From positions 1-64,000 of the forward strand of contig DCVT01000016.1 of assembly GCA_002328075.1 (NCBI GenBank): a stretch of DNA of 64,000 nt. The letters are read 5' to 3'. Positions 26,440-35,277 of the stretch are shown one piece after another. The notes under the pieces are model-generated. The model made no database searches. It was not told the origin of the DNA and saw nothing but the letters and a program-made list of their open reading frames with translations. The stretch is from Anaerolineales bacterium UBA2181. Its GTDB lineage: Bacteria > Chloroflexota > Anaerolineae > Promineifilales > UBA4811. Every line of letters starts with the position of its first letter. Positions within the stretch are counted from its first letter, which is position 1. Position numbers and translations under genes: made by a program.

Positions 26440-27891
26440 GTGGTACAAAAGCGCGACCTGACCAGAGTCACGGACACTCTGTGGGAGATCCCTTCCCACC
26501 ACCGTTCAGACATGCGGGTTCCGGCGCGACTGTTCGCAACCGCAGACATGCTGGACGATGTTCTGGCAGACAAGACGATCGACCAGTTGGTGAACATGAC
26601 CACCCTGCCCGGGTCGGTCGGATGGGCGGCCGCCATGCCCGACGCCCACCAGGGTTACGGGTTCTGCATTGGCGGCGTGCTCGCCACCCGGTTGTCCGAT
26701 GGGGTAATCTCTCCCGGTGGCGTGGGATACGACATCAACTGCGGCGTCAGGCTCTTGCGGTCTGAGGTCACTCAGGATGAGATTGCCCCGTTTCTCGACT
26801 CGCTGATGACCAGTATCGACCAGAATTGCCCCAGCGGGGTCGGCCGGCAAGGCACGCTAAAGGTGAGCGGCCAGGACCTGGATGCGGTGCTCGTCGGGGG
26901 TTCTCAGTGGGCGCTGAGAAAGGGGTATGCGCGTCCTCAAGACCTGCCCCACACCGAATCACACGGCAGCATTCCGGGTGCGGACCCCGGTGCCCTGAGT
27001 TCACGGGCTCGCAGCCGGGGCTGCCCACAACTGGGCACGTTGGGGGCGGGCAACCATTTTGTTGAGGTGGATGTAGTGGAAGAGGTCACCGACCCGGCAG
27101 TGGCCACGGCGTTTGGGATCCGGCCGGGGCAGATCATGGTCCAGATCCACAGCGGATCGCGTGGACTCGGCCACCAGGTAGCCACTGACTATGTGGAGAG
27201 CTTTCAGGATGCGGTACGCAAGCACAGCATCCGGCTCCCTGACCGGGAGCTGGTCTGCGCCCCCTTTGGTTCCAAAGAAGGTCAGGCCTATTTTGCCGCC
27301 ATGTGCGCTGCCGCCAACTATGCTTTCTGCAACCGGCAACTACTGACCCACTGGGTGCGCCGCAGTTTTGAGGACGTGTTGGCCGCGCACATCCGACGGT
27401 TTGACCTCCACATGGTGTACGATATCGCCCACAACATCGCCAAGGTCGAGACTCACATCGTGCAGGGCGCGAAAACCAAGGTGTGCGTTCATCGCAAAGG
27501 GGCCACCCGCGCCTTTGGCCCGGGTTTTGCCGAGCTGCCGGCCGATTATCGGGATTTTGGCCAGCCGGTTCTGGTCCCGGGCAGCATGGGAACGGCATCC
27601 TGGTTACTGGTAGGCACCGAGCAATCGATGGAGTTGAGTTTTGGTAGTTGTTGCCATGGCGCCGGCCGTACCATGAGCCGAGCGCAGGCCAAGAAAACGA
27701 TCTGGGGCAGTGACCTTCGCCAACAGCTAGAAGCGCAAGGAATCGTGGTCCGCGCGGGCAGCATGGCCGGGCTGGCGGAGGAGGCACCGGCGGCATACAA
27801 AGACGTGGACCAGGTAGTGGATGTGGTACACAGAGCGGGACTGGCCAGCAAAGTCGCACGGTTGCGCCCTCTCGGGGTGATAAAAGGCTGA
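26440..27891 (+). CDS. rtcB: RNA-splicing ligase RtcB
   Basis: A 483-aa GTP- and Mn2+-dependent ligase joining 2',3'-cyclic phosphate or 3'-phosphate RNA ends to 5'-OH ends in tRNA splicing or RNA repair. Motifs include MPDAHQGYGFCIGG, GGVGYDINCGVRLLR, GAGNHFVEV, IHSGSRGLGHQ and the guanylylation-site region SCCHGAGRTMSR. The GTG start has GGAGG 4-8 nt upstream. No broken-tRNA or RtcR-type regulator gene is nearby. Confidence 0.96.
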   Translation: MVQKRDLTRVTDTLWEIPSHHRSDMRVPARLFATADMLDDVLADKTIDQLVNMTTLPGSVGWAAAMPDAHQGYGFCIGGVLATRLSDGVISPGGVGYDINCGVRLLRSEVTQDEIAPFLDSLMTSIDQNCPSGVGRQGTLKVSGQDLDAVLVGGSQWALRKGYARPQDLPHTESHGSIPGADPGALSSRARSRGCPQLGTLGAGNHFVEVDVVEEVTDPAVATAFGIRPGQIMVQIHSGSRGLGHQVATDYVESFQDAVRKHSIRLPDRELVCAPFGSKEGQAYFAAMCAAANYAFCNRQLLTHWVRRSFEDVLAAHIRRFDLHMVYDIAHNIAKVETHIVQGAKTKVCVHRKGATRAFGPGFAELPADYRDFGQPVLVPGSMGTASWLLVGTEQSMELSFGSCCHGAGRTMSRAQAKKTIWGSDLRQQLEAQGIVVRAGSMAGLAEEAPAAYKDVDQVVDVVHRAGLASKVARLRPLGVIKG

Positions 27892-27911
27892 TCCGGCAAA
27901 GGAGCGGAGAC

Positions 27912-30900
27912 ATGGTGACCCACACCAATTACGTTCTCACAGACGACATCTCTCAGGTTGCGCCAGAGATCGATGATCTCATCCAGCGCGAAGCCGAGCG
28001 CCAGGCGCGCAAACTCATCATGATCCCGTCGGAGAGCTTTGCACCCCGCGCCGTGCGCCAGGCTCTCGGATCGGTTTTCCAGAACATCTATGCCGAGGGT
28101 TATCCCCCGCTGCGCATGACCCGCGATGATGAGGCCCTGCTGCTGGACCAGGCCCACCAACTGGTGTACTACCGTCGCTACGGCGATCGCCGGTTTTACA
28201 AGGGAGTGGATTATGTCCACGCGGTGGAGACCCTGGCCCAACGGCGCGCGGCGCAGGCCTTTTCGACGCCGGGCACTCCTGATAGCGAGCTCTATGTCAA
28301 CGTGCAGGCGTTGTCCGGTTCGGCCGCCAACCTGGCGGTGTTTGATACCCTGCTGCAACCCGGCGACACGCTGATGGGCATGGACCTTTTTCAGGGGGGC
28401 CATCTCACCCACGGCAGTGAATTCAACCTCTCTGGAAAACGCTACCGCGTGGCCTCATACGGGGTCAACCGTGAGACCGGCCGGCTGGATTATGACCAGA
28501 TCCTGCACCTGGCCCGAGAATCTCGACCCCGGCTGATTATCGGCGGTTTCACCTCGTATCCGTGGGCGCCGGATTGGATTCGCTTTCGCGAGATAGCGGA
28601 CGATGTGGGTGCCTACCTGATGGCGGACATCAGCCACACGGCCGGCCTGGTGATCGCCGGCGTCCACCCTCACCCAGTCGGTATTGCGGACATTATCACG
28701 TTCACCACCCACAAGACGCTCTGTGGGCCGCGAGGGGCCGTCATTATGACGGCCAACGAGGACCTGGCGCGGCAGTTGGACCTGGCTGTGTTCCCGGGCG
28801 CACAGGGCGGACCGCACGTCAACAAATTCGCAGCCATGTGCGTCGCGTTCAAGCTGGCCCAGACCGATTGGTTCAGAGCATTGCAGGGTCAGATCGTGAA
28901 AAACGCAGCTGCGCTGGCTGCGTCACTGACCAATCGAGGACTGCGACTGGCATACGGCGGCACCGATACGCACTTGCTGGTGCTGGATGTGGGTGCCGTT
29001 CCCACCAAGACCGGCTTTCCGTTGCGTGGCGAGACCGCGGTGCGCATTCTTGACCTGGTCGGCATTGTGGCTAACAAGAACACCATTCCAGGCGACTCGC
29101 TCACGGCGCTGGCATCTGGAGTACGTCTGGGCACACCGTGGATCACCCAGCGAGGACTTGACGAGTCCGACATGGACGTGTTGGGGGATCTGATCCATGA
29201 AACGGTCAGCAACATCCAGCCGTTCGACTACCAGGGCTTGTCCGGCGTGTTACCCCGGGGCAAGATCGACCTGGCAGTGATGAACCGAGTCCGCCAGGGA
29301 GTCGCGGAGCTGACCGATCGGGCTGGCTCCGAGTACACCGGTGAAAAGACCGGATATCCGCACTTTGCCGACCGAGCAGAGCCTGCCAACCAACCGGCTG
29401 CCAACGTACCGGTGGTGCTGCAGATAAGCGGATGGCGCGCCGCGCCCTTTATGCAGGAGGTGTGCACGGGAGACGTGTGTCACCTTGAACCAGGCGAGGT
29501 GATGCGCGCCTATCTGCTGGACCGCGCCGGGGCAGAGGCGGACGATGTGTTGGTGGAGCGCCGGCCGGCCGACGATCGAGGGCGCGACCGGTACTGGGTG
29601 ATGGTACACCCAGAGCGCGTGGCGGCCGTCGCCTCCTGGTTCCGCGGCCTTGCGGACGGGTATGTGTTGTTTGATGAACAGGACCTCCTCCGCAAGGTGC
29701 AGGGCCCGGTCGTGGTCGAGTGTATGGCTCAACACGCCGTTCCCGATCGCAAGACGCCCATAACCATGTCGCCGTCCGACCGCGCCGGGCGCACCGTCCG
29801 CGAGTTGTTGGCCGACCATCCCGACCGATTTGACCTGACCAAGCCCTACTTTGTAGGAATGGCGGCGCTCACCGGACTACACCCAGTCTCCGAACCAAAA
29901 CGGGAGTGGTCGTGGACCGAGGCGCGACTTGCTCTTCGCCAGACTCCCCTCAACCAGTTGCACCGAGAACTGGGCGGCCGGTTGGTGCCATTTGCCGGTT
30001 GGGAGATGCCGGTTCGGTACGCCACCAGCGTGACGGACGAGCACCGCGCCGTGCGGCAGGCGGCCGGGTTGTTCGATGTGGCCCACATGGGCGTGTTGGA
30101 GGCCAGCGGACCTCATGCCACCGCCTTTCTGGACGTGGTGTGCAGCAACTATATCGCCTGGCTGGACCCGGGCCAATCGTGCTACAGCTACCTGCTGGAT
30201 CCTGACGGCGCGATCATTGACGATATCATGGTCTATTGTCGAGCACGCGACCGTTATCTGATCATAGTAAACGCCGCCAACGCCGAAAAGGATTGGAGTT
30301 GGCTCAGCGCGGTCAACGAGCAGCAGGTCATCATCGACCGCCACCGCCCGGAGGTCCAGGTCTCTGCACCCGCGGTCCTGCGCGACCTCAAAGATCCTGC
30401 CAATGGCCCGGACTGCAGAGTCGACTTGGCCCTGCAGGGTCCGGCCGCCCTGCCCACCCTCCAGGCGCTGACACAGGATCCGCGCTCCCAGGCATTGCTG
30501 CGGCAGTTGCGCCGCACCGATCTCGTCGAGCTGGACCTGGCCGGTTTTCACCTGGTGATTGCACGAACGGGCTACACCGGCGAAGAGATTGGGTACGAGA
30601 TCATGGTCCACCCAGAGCAGGCCGCGTCGTTGTGGCGCGCCATTTTGACGGCGGGTGAGCCGCATGGCGTCATTCCGACCGGGTTGGCCGCTCGCGATAG
30701 CACCCGCACCGAGTTCGGGCTTCCGCTGTACGGCCACGAACTGGCCGGTCCATACCGGATCGACGCCATCGAGGCCGGATTCGCCGGCTATGTCAAGTAC
30801 CACAAACCGTTTTTCGTCGGCCGAGATGCCCTGCTGGCACGCGAGGGCAGGCGCACCATGGAGGTGTTGCGCTTCCGGATGGACGAAAAGGGCATCCGCG

Positions 30901-31196
30901 TTCCGAAGCACGGCGACCCAGTTGCCAACCGCCGCGGTCAGGTGATCGGTCACATTACCAGTTGCTCTATCGACACCGATGGTTACCTGACCGGGCTCGC
31001 GCATTGCCAGAAAAGTGCAAACCAGCCGGGCACCGTCCTCCAGGTCCTCACGCTTCCGACCCGGGTACCGCCGGGCAAGGATGCCGACAAACTGATGACT
31101 GGAGATCAGGTTGTGCTGGCCGACGCAGCAACGGTGCTGACCCGTTTTGTCGAGCGCACCGCGATGACAACGAGGGCTGCCTCGGAGCACGACTGA
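27912..31196 (+). CDS. Serine hydroxymethyltransferase fused to GcvT-type aminomethyltransferase
   Basis: A 1094-aa protein in one unbroken frame. Residues 1 to about 470 are SHMT: IPSESFAPRAVRQALGS, DISHTAGLVIAG and the PLP-lysine motif TFTTHKTLCGPRG. Residues 678-1085 are a full GcvT domain: LVPFAGWEMPVRY, FDVAHMG, the DDIMVYCRARDRYLIIVNA region, GYTGEEIGYEI and GLAARDSTRTEFGLPLYGHEL. Between them, residues 498-660 look like a shortened, diverged second GcvT copy (YLLDRAGAEADDVLVERR, then KPYFVGMAAL). Both enzymes pass one-carbon units between amino acids and tetrahydrofolate, so the fusion could channel methylene-THF. It is the third gene of the archease operon, 20 nt after rtcB. Confidence 0.88.
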   Translation: MVTHTNYVLTDDISQVAPEIDDLIQREAERQARKLIMIPSESFAPRAVRQALGSVFQNIYAEGYPPLRMTRDDEALLLDQAHQLVYYRRYGDRRFYKGVDYVHAVETLAQRRAAQAFSTPGTPDSELYVNVQALSGSAANLAVFDTLLQPGDTLMGMDLFQGGHLTHGSEFNLSGKRYRVASYGVNRETGRLDYDQILHLARESRPRLIIGGFTSYPWAPDWIRFREIADDVGAYLMADISHTAGLVIAGVHPHPVGIADIITFTTHKTLCGPRGAVIMTANEDLARQLDLAVFPGAQGGPHVNKFAAMCVAFKLAQTDWFRALQGQIVKNAAALAASLTNRGLRLAYGGTDTHLLVLDVGAVPTKTGFPLRGETAVRILDLVGIVANKNTIPGDSLTALASGVRLGTPWITQRGLDESDMDVLGDLIHETVSNIQPFDYQGLSGVLPRGKIDLAVMNRVRQGVAELTDRAGSEYTGEKTGYPHFADRAEPANQPAANVPVVLQISGWRAAPFMQEVCTGDVCHLEPGEVMRAYLLDRAGAEADDVLVERRPADDRGRDRYWVMVHPERVAAVASWFRGLADGYVLFDEQDLLRKVQGPVVVECMAQHAVPDRKTPITMSPSDRAGRTVRELLADHPDRFDLTKPYFVGMAALTGLHPVSEPKREWSWTEARLALRQTPLNQLHRELGGRLVPFAGWEMPVRYATSVTDEHRAVRQAAGLFDVAHMGVLEASGPHATAFLDVVCSNYIAWLDPGQSCYSYLLDPDGAIIDDIMVYCRARDRYLIIVNAANAEKDWSWLSAVNEQQVIIDRHRPEVQVSAPAVLRDLKDPANGPDCRVDLALQGPAALPTLQALTQDPRSQALLRQLRRTDLVELDLAGFHLVIARTGYTGEEIGYEIMVHPEQAASLWRAILTAGEPHGVIPTGLAARDSTRTEFGLPLYGHELAGPYRIDAIEAGFAGYVKYHKPFFVGRDALLAREGRRTMEVLRFRMDEKGIRVPKHGDPVANRRGQVIGHITSCSIDTDGYLTGLAHCQKSANQPGTVLQVLTLPTRVPPGKDADKLMTGDQVVLADAATVLTRFVERTAMTTRAASEHD

Positions 31197-31345
31197 GGGC
31201 CACACTGGCCGGGCAGTGCGCGGATGGTCGTCCCGGCCGCCAGCGACGGTGGGAACGGCGGGATCGTGCTCAACCGGTTGGCGGACACGCCGTTTTCTCG
31301 GCCGCCAAAGCCAGGCACCGCTCTGGCCAAGCTGTTGGAAGTAGT

Positions 31346-31373
31346 TTGCGCAGTTCCCGAATCCTGCTATACT
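31346..31373 (+). promoter_or_regulatory. Promoter of hppA
   Basis: TTGCGC (31346-31351), 16-nt spacer, TATACT (31368-31373) with an upstream TGC. It lies in the 345-nt gap 31197-31541, which holds this promoter and a leader of about 165 nt. I saw no gene there. Confidence 0.55.
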
Positions 31374-31440
31374 GTGCGCCGGAAAAAACCCAATCAGTTG
31401 CCGGACCCAATGCCGATGTTGATCGACACCCCAATCAAAG

Positions 31441-31472
31441 AGGCTGACGGACGCGGGGTTCGCCGTCAGCCT
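31441..31472 (+). promoter_or_regulatory. Perfect 10-bp hairpin in the hppA leader
   Basis: AGGCTGACGG (31441-31450) pairs exactly with CCGTCAGCCT (31463-31472) around a 12-nt loop, 60 nt downstream of the predicted transcription start and 70 nt before the start codon. There is no T-run, so it looks like a leader structure rather than a terminator. Confidence 0.45.
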
Positions 31473-31541
31473 GATCAGTCTACGTCATTCTGGAAAAGCC
31501 CGTCGCGGCTCAATTTCACGCGGCAGTAAGGACGGAGGATT

Positions 31542-33932
31542 GTGGAAGGTCTTCAAGGAGCAACCCAGTTCGAGCGGTTCGGTCTCTATGTGGTACTTGC
31601 GACCGGAATCGGCGCACTGATATACGCCTGGTTTTTGGCTCGCTGGGTATTACGCCAGGATCCAGGCACGGACCAGATGCAAGAGATCTCTAACGCCATT
31701 CGCAGTGGCGCTGTGGCCTACCTCAACAAGCAGATGGAGGTCGTCATTCCCATTTCGCTGGTCCTGGCAGTGGGCCTGTTTCTCACAGCTCACCTGGCCA
31801 AAGCTCCCTGGAGCATCTCAATCGGGCGCGGCGCGGCCCTGCTGTTGGGGGCCAGCTGTTCGTTGGCCATCGGTCAGATCGGTTTGCGTCACATCGGAAC
31901 CCGAGGGAACGTGCGGGTCGCCAACCAGGCCCGAATCGGTTCTTTCCAGGGGGCACTGCGGGTGGCCTACCGATCGGGCACCATCGCCGGGATGCTGGCA
32001 GACGGGTTGGGGCTCCTGGGCGGCACGATCATCTTTTTGATCTATGGCAAACACGCGCCAGAGGTGCTGTTGGGTTTCGGTTTTGGTGGGACGTTGTTGG
32101 CCATGTTCATGCGTGTGGGCGGCGGCATCTACACCAAGGCGGCCGATGTGGGAGCGGACCTGGTGGGCAAGGTGGAAGCCGGCATACCGGAGGACGATCC
32201 ACGCAACGCGGCAGTCATTGCCGACCTGGTCGGTGACAACGTGGGTGATTTCAGCGGAATGGCAGAGGACGTCTTTGAGTCCTATGAGGTGACCATCGTC
32301 TCGGCGATGATATTGGGCCTGGCGGTGATGCAGATCCCGGGCAACCAGAGCCTCAAGTGGATCGTCTTTCCGCTGTTGGTCAGGGCCATCGGCGTCTTTA
32401 GCAGCATTATCGGTACCTATGCTGTATCCTGGTGGCCCACCAAGGGGGATGCATTCCGCGCCATGGACCTTTCGTATGACCTGTCGTCCATCATTTCCAC
32501 GACCTCGTTTCTCCTGCTGGCCCTGTTCTACGTAGGTGATCTGCGCCTCTTTTCCGCCACGGCAGCCGGAATCCTGCTGGCAGTGGGTTTCAACAAATAC
32601 ACCGCCATGTTTACCGAGATCGGGACCAAGTCGGTGAATAAACTGGTTCGTTCTGCCAAAACGGGGCCGGCCACCATCATCCTCTCGGGTCTGTCGGTCG
32701 GTTACGAGAGCACCGTGTGGGCCATCTTGATCATCGTGATGAACATCATGCTATCGGTGGCCATCTATTCGGTGACGACCCCGCCTGCCCTCAAGCCGTA
32801 CATCATTGGCGCTTCGGTGATCCTGGGTTTGGTGGCCGGATATTACCTGGCGAGAAAAACAAAAAAGCTCGAGAACGGTGTCTTTGGGGCGGCCGGCATC
32901 CTGGTGATCGGGTTGATTGTCAGCAGTTTCCAGCGAGCGCCGGCCGGGCACGAGTTCATCTTTATCATGTATTCGGTGGCGCTGGCCGGCATCGGAATGC
33001 TCTCCCATACCGGGAACAACCTGGCCATGGATGCCTTTGGCCCCATAGCCGACAACGCACAGGGCATTGCCGAGATGACCAAGGCCGATTTCCTCGAGCC
33101 AAAAGCCCACGCCACGCTGGCCGATCTCGATGCCGTCGGCAATACCACCAAAGCCATCACTAAGGGTATTGCCATCGCCTCGGCCGTGATCGCGGCAGTG
33201 AGCCTGTTTGCTTCGTTTATCGAAACCACCGGCCTGAAAATCGAGGGGCTTAGCATCGCCAATCCGCTGGTGTTCATCGGGCTTTTGATCGGCGGCGCGT
33301 TGCCCTTCCTCTTCAGCTCGGTGTTGTTGAATGCGGTAGAACGGGCGGCCGCGCTGATCATCGAGGAAGTGCGAAAACAGCTCAAGATACCCGGCGTCAT
33401 GGAGGGGACGGTCAAACCGGCTTACGCGAAAGTCGTCCGCATCTGCACCGACGCCGCCCAGCGAGAGCTCATCGTCGTGGCGATGTTGGGCATCCTGCTG
33501 CCGATTATCGTGGGTTTCCTGATTGGCCAAGAGGCGTTGGGTGGGTTCCTCGCGGGAATCATCGTAACCGGGCAGCTACTGGCTGTCTTTATGGCCAACG
33601 CGGGTGGAGCCTGGGATAACGCCAAGAAACAGATCGAAATGGAACCCTCTGATCCCGCCAGGAACCTGGGCAAGGGATCGGAGCGGCACAAGGCTGGCGT
33701 GATTGGGGACACGGTGGGGGACCCGCTCAAGGACACGGCCGGGCCGTCGTTGAACCCAATGATCAAGGTGGTCAACCTGGTCTCGCTGTTGGTTGCGCCG
33801 CTGATGCTCAGCGTCCGTCAACAGGGTGGCGTCGTTCAAACGGTCGCCATCATCGTCTCTGTGCTTTTGACGGTGGCGTTGGCAGTGGGCATCGCCAAAA
33901 GCGGGCGGGAGGCCAGCCCCATACTCGACTAA
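31542..33932 (+). CDS. hppA: Membrane-bound proton-translocating pyrophosphatase
   Basis: A 796-aa protein with about 16 membrane helices that pumps protons using pyrophosphate hydrolysis. Signature motifs are YTKAADVGADLVGKVEAGIP, DDPRNAAVIADLVGDNVGD and the C-terminal GDTVGDPLKDTAGPSLN. The K+-dependence positions read GNTTKAITKG, with Lys and Thr where K+-dependent enzymes have Ala and Gly. This predicts the K+-independent H+-pumping class. The GTG start has GGAGG upstream. Confidence 0.96.
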   Translation: MEGLQGATQFERFGLYVVLATGIGALIYAWFLARWVLRQDPGTDQMQEISNAIRSGAVAYLNKQMEVVIPISLVLAVGLFLTAHLAKAPWSISIGRGAALLLGASCSLAIGQIGLRHIGTRGNVRVANQARIGSFQGALRVAYRSGTIAGMLADGLGLLGGTIIFLIYGKHAPEVLLGFGFGGTLLAMFMRVGGGIYTKAADVGADLVGKVEAGIPEDDPRNAAVIADLVGDNVGDFSGMAEDVFESYEVTIVSAMILGLAVMQIPGNQSLKWIVFPLLVRAIGVFSSIIGTYAVSWWPTKGDAFRAMDLSYDLSSIISTTSFLLLALFYVGDLRLFSATAAGILLAVGFNKYTAMFTEIGTKSVNKLVRSAKTGPATIILSGLSVGYESTVWAILIIVMNIMLSVAIYSVTTPPALKPYIIGASVILGLVAGYYLARKTKKLENGVFGAAGILVIGLIVSSFQRAPAGHEFIFIMYSVALAGIGMLSHTGNNLAMDAFGPIADNAQGIAEMTKADFLEPKAHATLADLDAVGNTTKAITKGIAIASAVIAAVSLFASFIETTGLKIEGLSIANPLVFIGLLIGGALPFLFSSVLLNAVERAAALIIEEVRKQLKIPGVMEGTVKPAYAKVVRICTDAAQRELIVVAMLGILLPIIVGFLIGQEALGGFLAGIIVTGQLLAVFMANAGGAWDNAKKQIEMEPSDPARNLGKGSERHKAGVIGDTVGDPLKDTAGPSLNPMIKVVNLVSLLVAPLMLSVRQQGGVVQTVAIIVSVLLTVALAVGIAKSGREASPILD

Positions 33933-33971
33933 TCCTTGGCTGGCCGTGCCGAGCGATCCACCAGACCCGTT

Positions 33972-33997
33972 GCGCCGCGGTCCTTTGGCCGCGGCGC
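33972..33997 (+). terminator. GC-rich hairpin after hppA
   Basis: GCGCCGCGG (33972-33980) and CCGCGGCGC (33989-33997) form a perfect 9-bp stem with an 8-nt loop 40 nt after the stop. No T-tract follows, so termination is uncertain. The rest of the gap 33933-34229 shows only the next promoter. Confidence 0.35.
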
Positions 33998-34164
33998 CAC
34001 CGGCAGTGTGTCCGTCGCATAACCGATCGATGCGCCGCCTCCAGTACGGCCTTCTGCGCGCTTGTCGGCCTTGAACCGTTTGCCGGCAAACCCATCTCTC
34101 ATTTTCCCACCAGTAACCCCACCGCCGCCCGGGCGGTAAAGGGACTCCGCCGCACGCCCATCCG

Positions 34165-34193
34165 TTGCCAGCCCTCTCGGAAAATGCTATACT
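34165..34193 (+). promoter_or_regulatory. Promoter of the HDAC-like/yvcK/gap genes
   Basis: TTGCCA (34165-34170), 17-nt spacer, TATACT (34188-34193), with TGC before the -10 box. Predicted +1 is near 34200. Confidence 0.65.
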
Positions 34194-34229
34194 GTCCCCA
34201 GGCCGGTTTGGGGAGTGAGAGGAGCAAGA

Positions 34230-35264
34230 GTGAAAACAGGCTACTGCTACGACGAGCTATTCCTCAGGCACACCTACCCGGGGCACCCGGAGAGCGCCAG
34301 CCGACTCGAGGCGATCATGGCAGGGCTGAAGGAGAGTGGACTGCACGGACGACTGCATCCAATCGCGGCCGCCCCGGCGACACAGGCTGAGATCGCCCGG
34401 GTGCACACGCCATCCTACATCGATCAGGTAAAACGGATGGCTGAGCGAGGTGGCGGTCATCTGGACCCCGATACCTATGTCAACGCGCATTCATACGACG
34501 CCGCTGTGCTGGCAGCCGGCGGACTGCTGGCGCTGACGCGGGCAGTTCTCGAGGGCCAACTGGACAATGGCTTTGCGCTGGTTCGCCCACCGGGACATCA
34601 TGCCGTGTCCGACCGGGGTATGGGCTTCTGCCTGTTCAACAATGTCGCCATCGCCGCCCGCGACGCCCTTGCCCGGCCAGACGTGTCCCGCGTAATGATC
34701 GTCGACTTTGATGTGCACCATGGTAACGGCACCCAGGACGCGTTCGCCGATGAACCAGACGTGCTCTTTTTCTCGACCCACCAATATCCCCACTATCCGG
34801 GTTCCGGATGGCTGTCCGAGATCGGCGTGGGCGAGGGTGAGGGCACCGTGGTGAATGTTCCTCTACCGCCCGGCACCGGAGACAGCGGTTTTTCTCAGGT
34901 GCTGGAGCAGGTGATCTGGCCCCTGGCCCGCCGGTTCGACCCTCAGTTCATGCTCGTATCGGCCGGCTTTGACGCCCATTGGACGGATCCGCTGGCCATG
35001 TTGGGCCTATCGCTTGCCGGTTATGCCCATATTGCCCGGGAATTGGTGGCCATGGCAGCCGAGTCATGTCAGGGCCGCGTGGTCTTTACCCTGGAGGGCG
35101 GTTATCACCTCCAGGTTCTCGCCTACGGGGTTCGGAACGCGTTTCACGCCTTGCTCGGCGAGCAGACCGTCAGTGATCCCATCGGCCCGTCGCCGCATCC
35201 GGAACGGCCCATCGGACCCTGGCTGGCTGAGGTCATGCAGGCCCATCATCTGGACCTCCAGTAA
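34230..35264 (+). CDS. Histone deacetylase/acetylpolyamine amidohydrolase family protein
   Basis: A 344-aa zinc deacetylase fold. It shows HPESASRLEAI, ALVRPPGHHA with the catalytic His pair, the zinc site VDFDVHHGNGTQDAF, FFSTHQYPHYPGSG and the SAGFDAHWTDPL zinc Asp. Bacterial members deacetylate polyamines, acetoin-pathway proteins or other acyl-lysines; the substrate is unknown here. The GTG at 34230 follows GAGAGGAG by 6 nt. A GTG at 34215 overlaps that site, so I rejected it. Confidence 0.9.
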   Translation: MKTGYCYDELFLRHTYPGHPESASRLEAIMAGLKESGLHGRLHPIAAAPATQAEIARVHTPSYIDQVKRMAERGGGHLDPDTYVNAHSYDAAVLAAGGLLALTRAVLEGQLDNGFALVRPPGHHAVSDRGMGFCLFNNVAIAARDALARPDVSRVMIVDFDVHHGNGTQDAFADEPDVLFFSTHQYPHYPGSGWLSEIGVGEGEGTVVNVPLPPGTGDSGFSQVLEQVIWPLARRFDPQFMLVSAGFDAHWTDPLAMLGLSLAGYAHIARELVAMAAESCQGRVVFTLEGGYHLQVLAYGVRNAFHALLGEQTVSDPIGPSPHPERPIGPWLAEVMQAHHLDLQ

Positions 35265-35277
35265 TCCGGGCGACCAG

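Noticed and set aside
29877..31205. Minus-strand 442-aa frame opposite the GcvT part
   Set aside because: It mirrors the conserved GcvT coding sequence; no motifs, no ribosome site.
33972..33997. Confident intrinsic terminator after hppA
   Set aside because: The stem is strong but no T-tract follows, so it is listed only as a low-confidence hairpin.
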